From Rhizobium sp. 007 (GTDB lineage Bacteria; Pseudomonadota; Alphaproteobacteria; Rhizobiales; Rhizobiaceae), in contig NZ_CP064187.1 of the NCBI RefSeq assembly GCF_015353075.1, positions 2,232,001 to 2,296,000 of the forward strand: 64,000 nt of DNA. The letters are read 5' to 3'. The first letter of the stretch is position 1. Every line of letters begins with the position of its first letter. The notes beneath the pieces were generated by a model, which had not been told where the DNA came from, made no database searches, and saw only the letters and a program-made list of their open reading frames with translations. This document shows positions 55,264 to 64,000 of this stretch, in pieces. A program made the position numbers and the translations under genes.

Positions 55264-55806
55264 TCAGTGCCCGGCGAATTCGACCAGCGTGTGGACATTC
55301 ACCCCGAGCTCATCGAGCTTCCTGCGGCCGCCGAGATCCGGCAGATCGATGACGAAGCACGCACCGACGACTTCCGCACCCATCTGGCGAAGTAGCTTCG
55401 TCGCGCCGACGGCCGTCCCTCCGGTTGCAATCAGATCGTCCACGAGAATGACCTTCTCGCCCGGCTGAACCGCATCCCGGTGCATCTCCATCTCGTCGAC
55501 GCCATATTCCAGGCTGTAGGCGATCCGCACGGTATCATGCGGCAGCTTGCCCTTCTTGCGGATTGGCACAAAGCCGGCCGAAAGCTGATGCGCCACGGCG
55601 CCGCCGAGAATGAAGCCGCGCGCTTCCATGCCGGCGATCTTGTCGATCTTCAGGCCCGCATAGGGCTGCACCAGTTCATCCACAGCGCGGCGAAACGCCC
55701 GCGGATTGCCGAGCAGCGTCGTGATGTCGCGAAAGATAATGCCGGGCTTTGGATAGTCCGGGATGGAGCGGATGCTAACCGCAAGCTCCGAGGCAATATT
55801 GTTCAT
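55264..55806 (-). CDS. apt: Adenine phosphoribosyltransferase
   Basis: Salvages adenine to AMP with PRPP. 180 residues, the usual length. The PRPP-binding loop is [31 protein letters not shown] and E-A-R-G-F are conserved. The start M-N-N-I-A-S-E-L matches rhizobial Apt. It is convergent with the second MaoC gene, 9 bp apart. Confidence 0.96.
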   Translation of the reverse strand: MNNIASELAVSIRSIPDYPKPGIIFRDITTLLGNPRAFRRAVDELVQPYAGLKIDKIAGMEARGFILGGAVAHQLSAGFVPIRKKGKLPHDTVRIAYSLEYGVDEMEMHRDAVQPGEKVILVDDLIATGGTAVGATKLLRQMGAEVVGACFVIDLPDLGGRRKLDELGVNVHTLVEFAGH

Positions 55807-55875
55807 GGAAAGTCCGTCTGTCTGCGAGGGCATTTAGTCGGTTGCACCCTATCAACTGACTGACATGGAACCAAC

Positions 55876-55903
55876 AAAAAAGGCGGCCCGAAAGCCGCCT
55901 TTT
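55876..55903 (-). terminator. Terminator after petC
   Basis: AAAAGGCGGC (55878-55887) with GCCGCCTTTT (55894-55903): 10-bp stem, 6-nt loop. On the minus strand it is followed by a run of T and ends the petABC operon. Confidence 0.88.
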
Positions 55904-55923
55904 GCTGGTTGAGCTAGAACCGC

Positions 55924-56808
55924 TCAGTGCTCCTTGTTGGCATAGACCGAGCGCTTCGTCAGGAAGATGAGACCCGAGAAGATCAGCAGGAACACGATGA
56001 CCATGAAGCCGGTGCTCTTGCGCTCTTCGAGGTGCGGCTCTGCGGCCCACATCAGGAAGGCGGAGACATCCTTGGAGTACTGATCGACGGTCTGCGGCGT
56101 GCCGTCGTCATAGGTCACCTGATCGTCGGAGAGCGGCTTCGGCATCGCGAAGGCCGCGGCAGCGTTGAAGTAAGGGTTGTAATGCGCGCCCTCTGGAACC
56201 TGGAAACCCGCCGGCGGCTCTTCATAGCCGGTCAGCAGCGAGTAGATATAGTCCGGCCCGCCTTCCTGATACTGCGTGAAGATATCGAAGACGAACTGCG
56301 GGAAGCCGCGGGTTATCCCGCGGGCCTTCGCGATCAGCGAAAAGTCCGGCGGCTCCGCGCCATTGTTCGCGGCGGCAGCGGCCTGGGCGTTGGCGTATGG
56401 CGACGGGAAATAATCCGAAGGGATAGCCTTGCGTGTGAACATCTCACCCGCAGAATCCGGGCCATCTTGAACTTCGTAGTTCGCGGCAAAAGCCTTGACC
56501 TGCGCCTCGGAGTAGCCGAGTTCGCCGAGCATGCGGAAGGGAACGAGGCTCATCGAGTGGCAGGCGGAACAGACTTCCGCATAGACCTTCAGGCCGCGCT
56601 GCAGCTGGCCCTTGTCATAATGGCCGAACGGGCCGGCGAAGCTCCAGTCCTGCTCCCGCGGGTGCTTCAGCGGATAGTGCGGCGTGGCGCCTTCCTCGTG
56701 CTCGGCCGGAGCAGCGCCCTCGCCGTGCGTCGCTTCCTGAGCGAATGCAGCAGTTCCGAGGATAGCTGCGACTGCGAGCGGCAGAATGCTTGCAACAAGC
56801 TTTTTCAT
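55924..56808 (-). CDS. petC: Cytochrome c1 of the bc1 complex
   Basis: Membrane-anchored c-type cytochrome of 294 residues that carries electrons from the Rieske protein to cytochrome c. Signal peptide at about 1-23. The haem site is C80-S-A-C83-H84, and the axial Met lies in A-M-P-K-P-L. A C-terminal helix (F-M-V-I-V-F-L-L-I-F-S-G-L-I-F-L) anchors it in the inner membrane. The gene is last in petA-petB-petC; gaps are 14 and 21 bp. It is separate from cytochrome b, unlike the fused fbcH of Bradyrhizobium. Confidence 0.97.
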   Translation of the reverse strand: MKKLVASILPLAVAAILGTAAFAQEATHGEGAAPAEHEEGATPHYPLKHPREQDWSFAGPFGHYDKGQLQRGLKVYAEVCSACHSMSLVPFRMLGELGYSEAQVKAFAANYEVQDGPDSAGEMFTRKAIPSDYFPSPYANAQAAAAANNGAEPPDFSLIAKARGITRGFPQFVFDIFTQYQEGGPDYIYSLLTGYEEPPAGFQVPEGAHYNPYFNAAAAFAMPKPLSDDQVTYDDGTPQTVDQYSKDVSAFLMWAAEPHLEERKSTGFMVIVFLLIFSGLIFLTKRSVYANKEH

Positions 56809-56829
56809 CGTTCTATTCCTTCCGCTCGC

Positions 56830-58101
56830 TTATGCCTTGACCGTAGCTGTTTGTTGATTGCGCTTTTCCAGTACGGCTTCGGTGATCGAGTTTGGAATGC
56901 GGCGCGGCGTCTCGACGAGACCAAGCACTGGCATGGCGACCAGGAAGAAAGCAAAGTAAAGCAGCGTGCAGATCTGCGAGATCAGGACGAAGGCACCTTC
57001 CGCCGGCTGGGAACCGAGCCAGCCGAGGATGATCGCGTCGATCACGAACAGCCAGTAGAACATCTTGTACCAGGGGCGGTAGACCGCAGAGCGGACCTTC
57101 GACGTGTCGAGCCATGGCAGGAAGAACAGCACGATGATCGCGCCGAACATCACAAGGACGCCGCCGAGCTTGGAATCGATCGGACCGATGTTGAAGGTGA
57201 TCGAGCGCAGCATCGCGTAGAACGGCAGGAAGTACCATTCCGGAACGATGTGCGCCGGCGTCTTCAGCGGGTCAGCCGGGATATAATTGTCCGGATGGCC
57301 GAGGAAATTCGGCATGTAGAAGATGAAGTAGGCGTAGACCAGCAGGAAGATCGAAACGCCGAGTGCGTCCTTGAGGGTTGCATAGGGCGTGAAGTGGACG
57401 GTGTCCGTCTTGGTCTTGACCTCGACGCCGGTCGGGTTCGTCTGGCCGGTCACGTGCAGCGCCCAGATATGCAAGACGACAACGCCTGCGATGATGAAGG
57501 GCAGCAGGTAGTGCAGCGAGAAAAAGCGGTTGAGCGTCGGGTTTTCAACGGCAAAACCGCCGAGCAGAAACTGCTGCACCCATTCGCCGACCAGCGGGAA
57601 GGCCGAGAAGAAGCCGGTGATGACGGTCGCGCCCCAGAAGGACATCTGGCCCCAGGGCAGAACGTAGCCCATGAAGCCGGTCGCCATCATCAGCAGATAG
57701 ATGAGAACGCCGAGGATCCAGAGGATTTCGCGCGGCGCCTTGTAGGAGCCGTAGTAAAGGCCGCGGGCAATGTGCAGGTAGACCGCGACGAAGAAGAAGG
57801 AGGCGCCGTTGGCATGCATATAGCGCAGAAGCCAGCCGTGGTTGACGTCGCGCATGATCTTTTCGACGGCATTGAAGGCGACCGAGGTTTCGGCAGCATA
57901 ATGCATGGCAAGCACAACGCCGGTCAGGATCTGCACGACCAGCATGACCGAAAGCATGGCGCCGAAGGTATAGGCATAGTTCAGGTTACGCGGAACCGGA
58001 TATGCAACGAAGCTGTCGTAGACCATGCGCGGCAGCGGCAGGCGCGCATCGATCCACTTCTCGAGGCCGGTTGATGGCTCGTAGCTGGAATGGCCACTCA
58101 T
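56830..58101 (-). CDS. petB: Cytochrome b of the bc1 complex
   Basis: 423-residue integral membrane subunit with two b haems and the Qo and Qi quinone sites. It contains the Qo-site P-E-W-Y motif ([10 protein letters not shown]), paired haem histidines in helices B and D (A-x-H-x and H-I-W-A-L-H-type positions), and [12 protein letters not shown]. Eight transmembrane helices are expected and the length is normal for alphaproteobacteria. Electrons from ubiquinol are bifurcated here. Confidence 0.97.
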   Translation of the reverse strand: MSGHSSYEPSTGLEKWIDARLPLPRMVYDSFVAYPVPRNLNYAYTFGAMLSVMLVVQILTGVVLAMHYAAETSVAFNAVEKIMRDVNHGWLLRYMHANGASFFFVAVYLHIARGLYYGSYKAPREILWILGVLIYLLMMATGFMGYVLPWGQMSFWGATVITGFFSAFPLVGEWVQQFLLGGFAVENPTLNRFFSLHYLLPFIIAGVVVLHIWALHVTGQTNPTGVEVKTKTDTVHFTPYATLKDALGVSIFLLVYAYFIFYMPNFLGHPDNYIPADPLKTPAHIVPEWYFLPFYAMLRSITFNIGPIDSKLGGVLVMFGAIIVLFFLPWLDTSKVRSAVYRPWYKMFYWLFVIDAIILGWLGSQPAEGAFVLISQICTLLYFAFFLVAMPVLGLVETPRRIPNSITEAVLEKRNQQTATVKA

Positions 58102-58115
58102 AAATCAGTCTCCCC

Positions 58116-58694
58116 TCAACCGATCTTGATCACTGTATCGGAAACGAACGAATAGGTCGGAATCGGCAGGTTCGTCGGCGCCGGACCTTTACGGATGCGG
58201 CCGGCCGTGTCGTAGACCGACCCATGGCAGGGACAGAACCAACCGTTGTATTCGCCGGCCTGTCCGAGCGGCACGCAACCGAGATGGGTGCACGAACCGA
58301 TCATGACGATCCAGTTTTCCTTGTCCTTGCCGGCAGAGCGGTCGACACCGGTTGCCTGCGCTTCGGCCGGAAGGTTCTCGTTGCGTGCGATCGGATCCTT
58401 GAGATCCGAAAGCGGAACCTCGTCGGCGGCCTTCACTTCCTCGGGCGTACGGTTGCGGATGAACACCGGCTTGCCGCGCCACTTGGCGGTCAGCGACATG
58501 CCCGGCCCAAGGCTCGATACGTCGACTTCGATGGAAGCAAGAGCGAGCGTGGACGCATCCGGACGCATCTGATCGATGAACGGCCAAGCGACCGCCGCAG
58601 CGCCGACGGCGCCTGCCATACCAGTGGTGAGATAAAGGAAATCACGGCGCGTGGGCTCCCGTGAAGCCTCGCTTGTCGTTTCGTGTTCGCTCAC
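58116..58694 (-). CDS. petA: Rieske iron-sulfur protein of the bc1 complex
   Basis: 192-residue [2Fe-2S] protein. A twin-arginine signal anchor (T-R-R-D-F-L-Y-L then A-G-A-V-G-A-A-A-V-A) is at the N-terminus. Cluster ligands are Cys135/His137 (C-T-H-L-G-C) and Cys154/His157 (C-P-C-H-G-S), with the disulfide Cys140/Cys156. It is first gene of the operon. The 240 bp upstream, to 58935, hold its promoter region but no clear -35/-10 pair. Confidence 0.97.
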   Translation of the reverse strand: MSEHETTSEASREPTRRDFLYLTTGMAGAVGAAAVAWPFIDQMRPDASTLALASIEVDVSSLGPGMSLTAKWRGKPVFIRNRTPEEVKAADEVPLSDLKDPIARNENLPAEAQATGVDRSAGKDKENWIVMIGSCTHLGCVPLGQAGEYNGWFCPCHGSVYDTAGRIRKGPAPTNLPIPTYSFVSDTVIKIG

Positions 58695-58935
58695 GGCTAA
58701 ACCATCCTCTGCGCAATTTTCGCGGAATTCCGCCCTGCCCCTCTAAGCGGCGAATCTACACAGACACAATTCGGCCTTAGATTCCCCGCCAATCCGGCGC
58801 GTTCTATGCTTGATCGCAAATTATGTCCAGCCTTGACAATAGTATGAGGGCACAATGTCGCGGGTATTTTCAGATGATCTTTCTACCGCAATCCCCTGGA
58901 TTCAGCGGATCGGAGCCTTGCTGGCGGACGCATGC

Positions 58936-60828
58936 CTAAACGGCCCTCGCCTCGCGCCCAGGCATATCTTCGTCTGCACCGAGGAAGCCGCCGGACTGGC
59001 GCGCCCATAGCTCGGCATAAAGCCCGCCACTTTCGACCAGGGATTTATGCGTGCCTTCTTCGATGATTCGGCCGCGATCGACAACAATCAGCCGATCGAG
59101 CGCGGCAATCGTCGAAAGGCGGTGAGCGATAGCCAGCACAGTCTTCCCCTCCATGATCCGGCTGAGATTGGACTGGATCACCTCTTCCACCTCGGAATCG
59201 AGCGCCGAGGTCGCCTCGTCGAGCACCAGGATCGGTGCGTCCTTCAGCATGAGGCGCGCGATTGCGATGCGTTGCCGCTGCCCGCCGGAAAGCTTCACGC
59301 CGCGCTCGCCGACATGCGCGTCGAAACCCTTGCGCCCCTGCTGATCGTGCAAGCGCTCGATGAAGCCGAGCGCCTCTGCCCGCCGTGCGGCATCGAGCAG
59401 CCGTTCCTCGTCCGCATCGGGCCGGCCGAAGAGGATGTTGTCCCGGACCGAACGGTGCAGCAGCGACGTATCCTGGCTGACGACACCGATCTGCATGCGC
59501 AGTGACTCCTGGCTGACCGCAGCAATATCCTGGCCATCGACAAGGATGCGCCCGCCTTCAAGGTCGTAGAGGCGCAGCAACAGATTGACCAGCGTCGACT
59601 TGCCGGCGCCGGAGCGCCCGACGATCCCGACCTTCTCGCCGGGTGCGACGGTGAGCGAGAAATTCTCGATGACACCCTTGCCCCGGCCGTAATGGAAGGA
59701 GATGTTTTCGAAGCGGATGCTAGGCTCCCTGACGACGAGATCGGGGGCATTGGGCCGATCGACGAGACCGAGCGGCTGCGAGATCAATTCGGCAGCATTC
59801 TGGATCGTGCCCAGATTGCGCATGATACCGTTGAACTGCGTCATCAGGCGCCCAAGAAGGAAGTTGAGGCGCAGGACGAGGGCCAGCGAAAAAGCCACGG
59901 AACCGGAACTCACCAACCCGCGCAGCCACAGATCGACGCTTAACCCGCCCATCGTCACGATCATCAGGCCGGAAAGCAGCGCCATGGAGGCACGTACACC
60001 GGTAATGAACCGGGTAAAGCGCAGCACGGTATCCTGATAGATATCGAAACCCTGGCGCATGTAGCGGTCGCTCTCCTCGTCACGAGCGAAAAGCTTCAGC
60101 GTCTGGATGTTGCTGTAGGAATCGACCATGCGGCCGTTGAGCATAGAGGCGGCTTCCGCAGTCTCGCGCGAGTGATAGCGGATGCGCGGCACGAAATAGC
60201 GGGCGAGCACGCCGAAGGCAGCGAGCCAGAACAGCACGACGGCCGCAAGCGAAAAATCGAGCTGAGCCACCAGCACCAGTGTCGTCGCCGCGTAGATTCC
60301 GACGAACCAGACGCTCTCCATGAGCGAGGTCACGAGATCGCCCACCGCCTGGCCGGCCGACCAGACCTTCGTCACGATCCGCCCGGAAAAATCGCTCTGG
60401 AAAAAATGCAGCGATTGGCGCGAGACGTGGAGATAGGATTGCCAGCGCGCGAGATTGTAAAAACCCGGCGTGATGACCTGCTGATCGACCAGCGCGATGA
60501 GGAAGACCACAACGAAACGGACAAAGCCGATCAAAGCCAGCATTCCGAAGAGCTCGCTGCCGTGTGCAGCAAGCATCTCGCTCCAGCCAACGCCCGGCCT
60601 GACTGTGCTCAAAATATCGACCAGCCGTCCGACGAACCAGAAAAGCGCCGCCTCGATCGCCGCCGACATCCCGCCGAGGACGAGCATCGCGACGAAGGGC
60701 CATTTCGCCTGGCCGATGTAGAACCAGATGAAGCCGGCCGTCGAACGCGGCGGCTGTATATTGCCGCGCCGGCGGAACGGATCGATCCAGTTTTCAAACA
60801 GATTGAGTATCGGGCGCAGGAGCATCAT
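58936..60828 (-). CDS. ABC exporter half-transporter (permease-ATPase fusion), first paralogue
   Basis: 630-residue MsbA/McjD-like exporter. Six transmembrane helices (about 30-330) precede the ATPase domain with Walker A G-R-S-G-A-G-K-S-T, Q-loop, signature L-S-G-G-Q-R-Q-R, Walker B I-L-V-L-D-E-A-T-S-A-L-D and H-loop A-H-R-L. It is paralogous to the gene at 61382-63238, and the last residues (A-x-W/Y-A-R/T-R-Q-S-G-G-F-L) are nearly the same. The start is uncertain: 60828, 60825 or a GTG at 60879. The two may form a heterodimer or act separately; the substrate is unknown. Confidence 0.9.
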   Translation of the reverse strand: MMLLRPILNLFENWIDPFRRRGNIQPPRSTAGFIWFYIGQAKWPFVAMLVLGGMSAAIEAALFWFVGRLVDILSTVRPGVGWSEMLAAHGSELFGMLALIGFVRFVVVFLIALVDQQVITPGFYNLARWQSYLHVSRQSLHFFQSDFSGRIVTKVWSAGQAVGDLVTSLMESVWFVGIYAATTLVLVAQLDFSLAAVVLFWLAAFGVLARYFVPRIRYHSRETAEAASMLNGRMVDSYSNIQTLKLFARDEESDRYMRQGFDIYQDTVLRFTRFITGVRASMALLSGLMIVTMGGLSVDLWLRGLVSSGSVAFSLALVLRLNFLLGRLMTQFNGIMRNLGTIQNAAELISQPLGLVDRPNAPDLVVREPSIRFENISFHYGRGKGVIENFSLTVAPGEKVGIVGRSGAGKSTLVNLLLRLYDLEGGRILVDGQDIAAVSQESLRMQIGVVSQDTSLLHRSVRDNILFGRPDADEERLLDAARRAEALGFIERLHDQQGRKGFDAHVGERGVKLSGGQRQRIAIARLMLKDAPILVLDEATSALDSEVEEVIQSNLSRIMEGKTVLAIAHRLSTIAALDRLIVVDRGRIIEEGTHKSLVESGGLYAELWARQSGGFLGADEDMPGREARAV

Positions 60829-60988
60829 TGCGTTATAGTCCGAGACAACCCTGCGGCAAAGGCAACGGAGGGCGGACACAACCTTATATTTTGGTAATTT
60901 TCGGTAACATCGGCGGCATCCGTGTTGAATGTCGCTGACCTCGTGACGATCTCGGAGTACAATGGCCGCTTATCGGAGAAATACCGTC

Positions 60989-61213
60989 ATGGAAACGAGG
61001 GTGCTCGCGTCGCATATTCCGCTTCCGCTTGCGGACAGACTCGATGAAACCGCAGCCCAACTCGGCATATCGCGCGACACGATCGTCAGCGAGGCGGTTG
61101 CCGCATGGCTCGACAACGAGGAAGAGCGCCGCGTGACGGCACTCCGCACGATGGCAGGCGCCATCGTCGTGGTCGAGCGTCACAGGGTAAGAGACTGGGC
61201 AGACAGCCTGTAA
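60989..61213 (+). CDS. Orphan ribbon-helix-helix (CopG/ParD-like) antitoxin-type protein
   Basis: 74-residue protein with a ribbon-helix-helix layout: V-L-A-S-H-I-P-L-P-L-A-D-R-L-D-E-T-A-A then L-G-I-S-R-D-T-I-V-S-E-A-V-A-A-W-L. The end W-A-D-S-L is the usual end region of such antitoxins, just before their toxin gene. No ParE/RelE-type toxin follows. GGAG lies 10 nt upstream of the ATG. It lies between the two ABC exporters on the opposite strand, so it may have been kept as a local repressor. Confidence 0.7.
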   Translation: METRVLASHIPLPLADRLDETAAQLGISRDTIVSEAVAAWLDNEEERRVTALRTMAGAIVVVERHRVRDWADSL

Positions 61214-61315
61214 ACCGGCAACGGATCTTTTGGGAATCATTCAGTGCCTGCGGCAGCTCGCGCCGACCGTGCTAAACGCGAAGAATGCCGCGATTTCTCT
61301 CCTGATCAGGATAAC

Positions 61316-61377
61316 AGGGCTTCTTAACTGGTCTCAACAGTTAAGAAGCCCTCCCCGCTTTCGCCGGGAGGGCCTTT
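61316..61377. terminator. Two overlapping hairpins after the second ABC exporter
   Basis: AGGGCTTCTTAACTG (61316-61330) pairs perfectly over 15 bp with 61338-61352. A second stem, 61348-61358 with 61363-61373, has 10 pairs and one mismatch. They share 61348-61352, so only one can form. On the minus strand the second lies directly after the exporter stop and is followed by TTCTT. Confidence 0.75.
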
Positions 61378-61381
61378 CGCT

Positions 61382-63238
61382 TTACTCCGCCGCTTCCTCC
61401 GCTTCTTGCGAACGATCGGCGAGGAAGCCGCCGGACTGGCGGGTCCAGAGATCGGCATATATGCCGCCCTGACTGACGAGATCGGCGTGCGAACCGGCCT
61501 CGATGATCCGGCCCTTGTCGAGCACGATCAGGCGGTCCATCTCCGTCAGCGTCGACAGGCGATGGGCGATCGCGATCACCGTCTTGCCTTCCATCAGCGC
61601 GAAGAGGTTCTCCTGGATCGCCGCTTCCACTTCGGAATCGAGCGCCGAGGTCGCCTCGTCGAGCACCAGGATCGGCGCGTCCTTCAGGAACACCCGGGCG
61701 ATCGCAACGCGCTGACGCTGGCCACCGGAGAGCTTCACGCCGCGCTCGCCGACCTGCGCGTCGAGCCCCTTGCGGCCCTGCATGTCGACAAGCCCTTCGA
61801 TGAACTCCCAGGCATTTGCCCGCTTCCCCGCCTCGATCACATCCGCGTCCGTCGCATCCGGACGGCCGTAGGCGATGTTGTCGCGGATCGAGCGGTGCAG
61901 CAGCGACGTATCCTGCGTCACCACGCCGATCAGCGAGCGGAGGCTTTCCTGCGACACCAGCGAGATATCCTGGCCGTCGATGGTGATGCGGCCGGCTTCC
62001 AGATCGTAGAAGCGCAGCAGCAGGTTCATCAGAGTCGTCTTACCGGCGCCGGAGCGGCCGACAAGGCCAACCTTCTCACCCGCCTTGATGTCGAGCGACA
62101 GGTTGTCGATGACGCCTTTGCCCTTGCCGTAATGGAAGCGGATGCGCTCGTAATGGATCGCACCCTTCTTCGCCTGCATCGGCGGTGCATCGCGCTTGTC
62201 GGTGATGTCGTGGTTCTTCGTCATCATCTCCATGCCGTCATAGACCGTGCCGATGTTTTCAAAGAGCGCCGATACCTCCCACATGATCCATTGCGACATG
62301 CCGTTGACGCGCATCGCAAGGCCGATCGCGATGGCGATCGCGCCGACCGAAATCTGGCCATTCAGCCAGAACCAGATCGATAGGCCCGAGATGGCGAAGA
62401 GCGCCACGCAGTTGTTGATGTAGACGCACACATGGAACAGCGTGACGCGACGCATCTGCTGGTGCACCGTCTGCAGGAATTCGTCCATGCCGGCCTTGGC
62501 ATAGCCTTCCTCCCTGCCCGCATGCGAGAAGAGCTTGACGGTCGCAATGTTCGTGTAGCTGTCGACCACCCGGCCGGTCATCATAGAGCGCGCATCCGCC
62601 TGCTGCGCCGCGATCCTGCGCAGCCGGGGCACGAAATACGATACGATGCTGACATAGATGGAAAGCCAGACCAGGATTGGCACCATCAGCCGCCAGTCTG
62701 CCGCTGCGATCACGATGATCATCGTCAGGAAGTACGTGACGACATAGACGAAGACGTCGAGGATCTTCATCGTTGTTTCACGAACGGCAAGCGAGGTCTG
62801 CATCACCTTGGTCGCAACGCGTCCGGCAAACTCGTTTGCAAAGAAGGTCATGCTGTGGCGCAGCAGGAAGCGGTGCATCTGCCAGCGCGCGATCATCGGG
62901 TAGTTGCCGAGCAGGACCTGATGCATGATAAGTGAATCGAGCCCAGCCGCCAGCGGCAGGCCGACGAGGATCAAAGCCGCCATCCAGGCAAGCTTGTGCC
63001 ATTCGTTCTGCAGGAACGTCGCCTTGTCGGCATTCGTCAGCCAATCGACGATATCGCCGAGGAACTGGAAGAGTGCCACTTCGCCGATCGCAATCAGCGC
63101 CGTCAGCACGGCCATGGCTGCAAGCCAGGGCGCCGCAGGCTTCGTATAGTGCCAGCAGAAGGCAAAAAGACCCTTCGGGGGAACGACAGGCTCCTCACTC
63201 GGAAAGGGGTTCAGTCGCTGTTCGAACCAGCTAAACAT
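61382..63238 (-). CDS. ABC exporter half-transporter (permease-ATPase fusion), second paralogue
   Basis: 618-residue homologue of the exporter at 58936-60828, with the same order: six transmembrane helices, Walker A G-R-S-G-A-G-K-T-T, signature L-S-G-G-Q-R-Q-R, Walker B I-L-V-L-D-E-A-T-S-A-L-D, and an acidic C-terminus (E-A-E-E-A-A-E). The start M-F-S-W-F-E-Q-R-L-N-P-F at 63238 follows CGGAG and aligns with the first paralogue; the longer frame is rejected. A short reading frame with a strong ribosome binding site lies about 140 bp upstream. Substrate unknown; drugs or lipids by family. Confidence 0.92.
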   Translation of the reverse strand: MFSWFEQRLNPFPSEEPVVPPKGLFAFCWHYTKPAAPWLAAMAVLTALIAIGEVALFQFLGDIVDWLTNADKATFLQNEWHKLAWMAALILVGLPLAAGLDSLIMHQVLLGNYPMIARWQMHRFLLRHSMTFFANEFAGRVATKVMQTSLAVRETTMKILDVFVYVVTYFLTMIIVIAAADWRLMVPILVWLSIYVSIVSYFVPRLRRIAAQQADARSMMTGRVVDSYTNIATVKLFSHAGREEGYAKAGMDEFLQTVHQQMRRVTLFHVCVYINNCVALFAISGLSIWFWLNGQISVGAIAIAIGLAMRVNGMSQWIMWEVSALFENIGTVYDGMEMMTKNHDITDKRDAPPMQAKKGAIHYERIRFHYGKGKGVIDNLSLDIKAGEKVGLVGRSGAGKTTLMNLLLRFYDLEAGRITIDGQDISLVSQESLRSLIGVVTQDTSLLHRSIRDNIAYGRPDATDADVIEAGKRANAWEFIEGLVDMQGRKGLDAQVGERGVKLSGGQRQRVAIARVFLKDAPILVLDEATSALDSEVEAAIQENLFALMEGKTVIAIAHRLSTLTEMDRLIVLDKGRIIEAGSHADLVSQGGIYADLWTRQSGGFLADRSQEAEEAAE

Positions 63239-63380
63239 GAAAGTGCTCCGGAACTTCACCGTTCCACCTCCCGGCCTGCGCAAAACGCACTAAGGCACAT
63301 ATGGGAACCGGACGTTCGAGGGGCGAGGCCACGACAGCCGCGCAATGGATCAAAAATGGGGAATTTTAGAAAGCTTGCGC

Positions 63381-63446
63381 TCAGGAGCGCGAGATCGCCA
63401 CGCTTGGTATCGCGGCTGGAAGGCGCGTAAGCATCAGAATATTCAT
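63381..63446 (-). CDS. Possible 21-residue leader peptide before the ABC exporter
   Basis: Frame M-N-I-L-M-L-T-R-L-P-A-A-I-P-S-V-A-I-S-R-S, with GGGAGGG a few bases before its ATG. The stop lies inside a GCGCT/AGCGC hairpin (63373-63386), and an AT-rich stretch follows. It is too short to judge by composition, but the ribosome binding site is strong and nothing else explains it. It may couple translation to exporter expression. Confidence 0.4.
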   Translation of the reverse strand: MNILMLTRLPAAIPSVAISRS

Positions 63447-63619
63447 GTCGGCCCTCCCTAGCTGGCGATTGAAGATGCGCACCAATAACGCGAAAATTGC
63501 GAAATTTCCAGTCCGAAGTCGGAAAAAATTGAACAATTCATGGGCAAAAGGCGCCCTGTTGCGCCGAAATCACAGTTGAACTAGGTCTCTTTGCCTCAAA
63601 CAGCAAGACGGAACTTCGG

Positions 63620-64000
63620 ATGACCAATCTCAGACTGGCGCTCTATCAGCCCGACATCCCCGGCAATACCGGCACGATCCTGCGTCTTGCCGCCTGCCTC
63701 GGAGTTGCCGTAGACATCATCGAGCCCGCCGGCTTCGACATTTCCGACCGCAACCTGAAACGCGCCGGCATGGACTATATCGCAACCGTTGCGCTCACCC
63801 GTCATGTCAGTTGGGATCGCTTCGAGCAATGGCGGGCTCCAACGGGCCGCCGCATCGTGCTCGCCTCCACCAAGGCATCGGTCCGATACACGGATTTCGC
63901 ATTCCGGCCGGACGACATTTTGCTGTTTGGCCGCGAAAGCGCAGGCGTTCCGGATCATGTACATGAAAGAGCCGCCGGGCGTATCCTGATCCCGATGGTC
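63620..64000 (+). CDS. trmL: tRNA (cytidine(34)-2'-O)-methyltransferase, 3' end cut by window edge
   Basis: SPOUT-class methyltransferase that modifies the wobble base of tRNA-Leu. 127 residues are visible, with no stop before the window ends; the family has about 150-155. Landmarks are the start L-R-L-A-L-Y-Q-P-D-I-P-G-N-T-G-T-I-L-R-L, I-I-E-P-A-G-F, and the SAM-knot motif L-L-F-G-R-E-S-A-G-V-P at about 102-112, leading into I-L-I-P-M-V. The upstream 63447-63619 holds its promoter region; no other gene is seen there. Confidence 0.93.
   Translation, partial: MTNLRLALYQPDIPGNTGTILRLAACLGVAVDIIEPAGFDISDRNLKRAGMDYIATVALTRHVSWDRFEQWRAPTGRRIVLASTKASVRYTDFAFRPDDILLFGRESAGVPDHVHERAAGRILIPMV

Noticed and set aside
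55927..58074. 715-codon plus-strand frame antisense to petB and petC
   Set aside because: Complement of unmistakable cytochrome b and c1 genes; Arg/Glu/Asp/His-rich shadow with no domain.

Overview
The window is about 64 kb of a high-GC alphaproteobacterial chromosome, almost certainly from the family Rhizobiaceae (Rhizobium and relatives). The evidence is the set of family-typical loci: greA followed by an LpsB/LpcC-type core mannosyltransferase, lrp-trxB-lsrB followed by two tandem AbcR-type (alpha-r15) small RNAs and an ArsR regulator, an enlarged CarB, a BA14K protein, a short ClpS2-type adaptor, a MarR/OmpR (PetP/PetR-like) pair and fused petA-petB-petC genes. It is ordinary core chromosome broken by short patches of decayed genes. 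No prophage, CRISPR array, rRNA or tRNA gene was seen. Layout: 1-12.4 kb holds carA (5' cut by the window edge) and carB, separated by an ABM monooxygenase, a MATE and an MFS exporter, a broken LysR gene beside an aldo/keto reductase, a zinc metallopeptidase and a zinc alcohol dehydrogenase. 12.5-16.7 kb holds a DUF2235 hydrolase, greA with a terminator-like leader, lpsB, a frameshifted second glycosyltransferase and an Lrp regulator. 17.4-22.7 kb holds trxB, lsrB, the two sRNAs, an ArsR gene, an ene-reductase, an aminoglycoside-phosphotransferase-like kinase and a DUF2188 protein. 22.9-30.3 kb holds a decayed toxin-antitoxin locus, aatA, two small coupled membrane proteins that look like shrunken sortase and sortase-substrate genes, a PQQ-type sugar dehydrogenase, a frameshifted DUF3052 gene, cspA and small envelope proteins. 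30.5-37.6 kb holds ilvE, a MarR-response regulator-kinase-DUF1349 operon, a TnpB remnant, and the csaA, proC, ybjN-like and ubiK genes. 37.8-46.5 kb holds lgt, a MidA-like methyltransferase and pgeF, then an M24 protein without metal ligands, prs and several exported proteins. 46.7-55.8 kb holds rplY, a GGDEF-EAL protein with a solute-binding protein, pth, clpS, ychF, two MaoC proteins and apt. The end holds petABC (bc1 complex), two paralogous ABC exporters facing an orphan ribbon-helix-helix antitoxin, and the start of trmL. The most interesting signals are regulatory. A 16-bp element lies at exactly the same distance from both AbcR-type sRNA promoters, just downstream of lsrB. Five GANTC (CcrM) sites fall within 121 bp in front of the shrunken sortase-like pair. 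Switch-like leaders precede greA and carB, and short leader reading frames with good ribosome binding sites precede rplY and an ABC exporter. Recognition of families is from memory and inspection; no database search or folding program was run.
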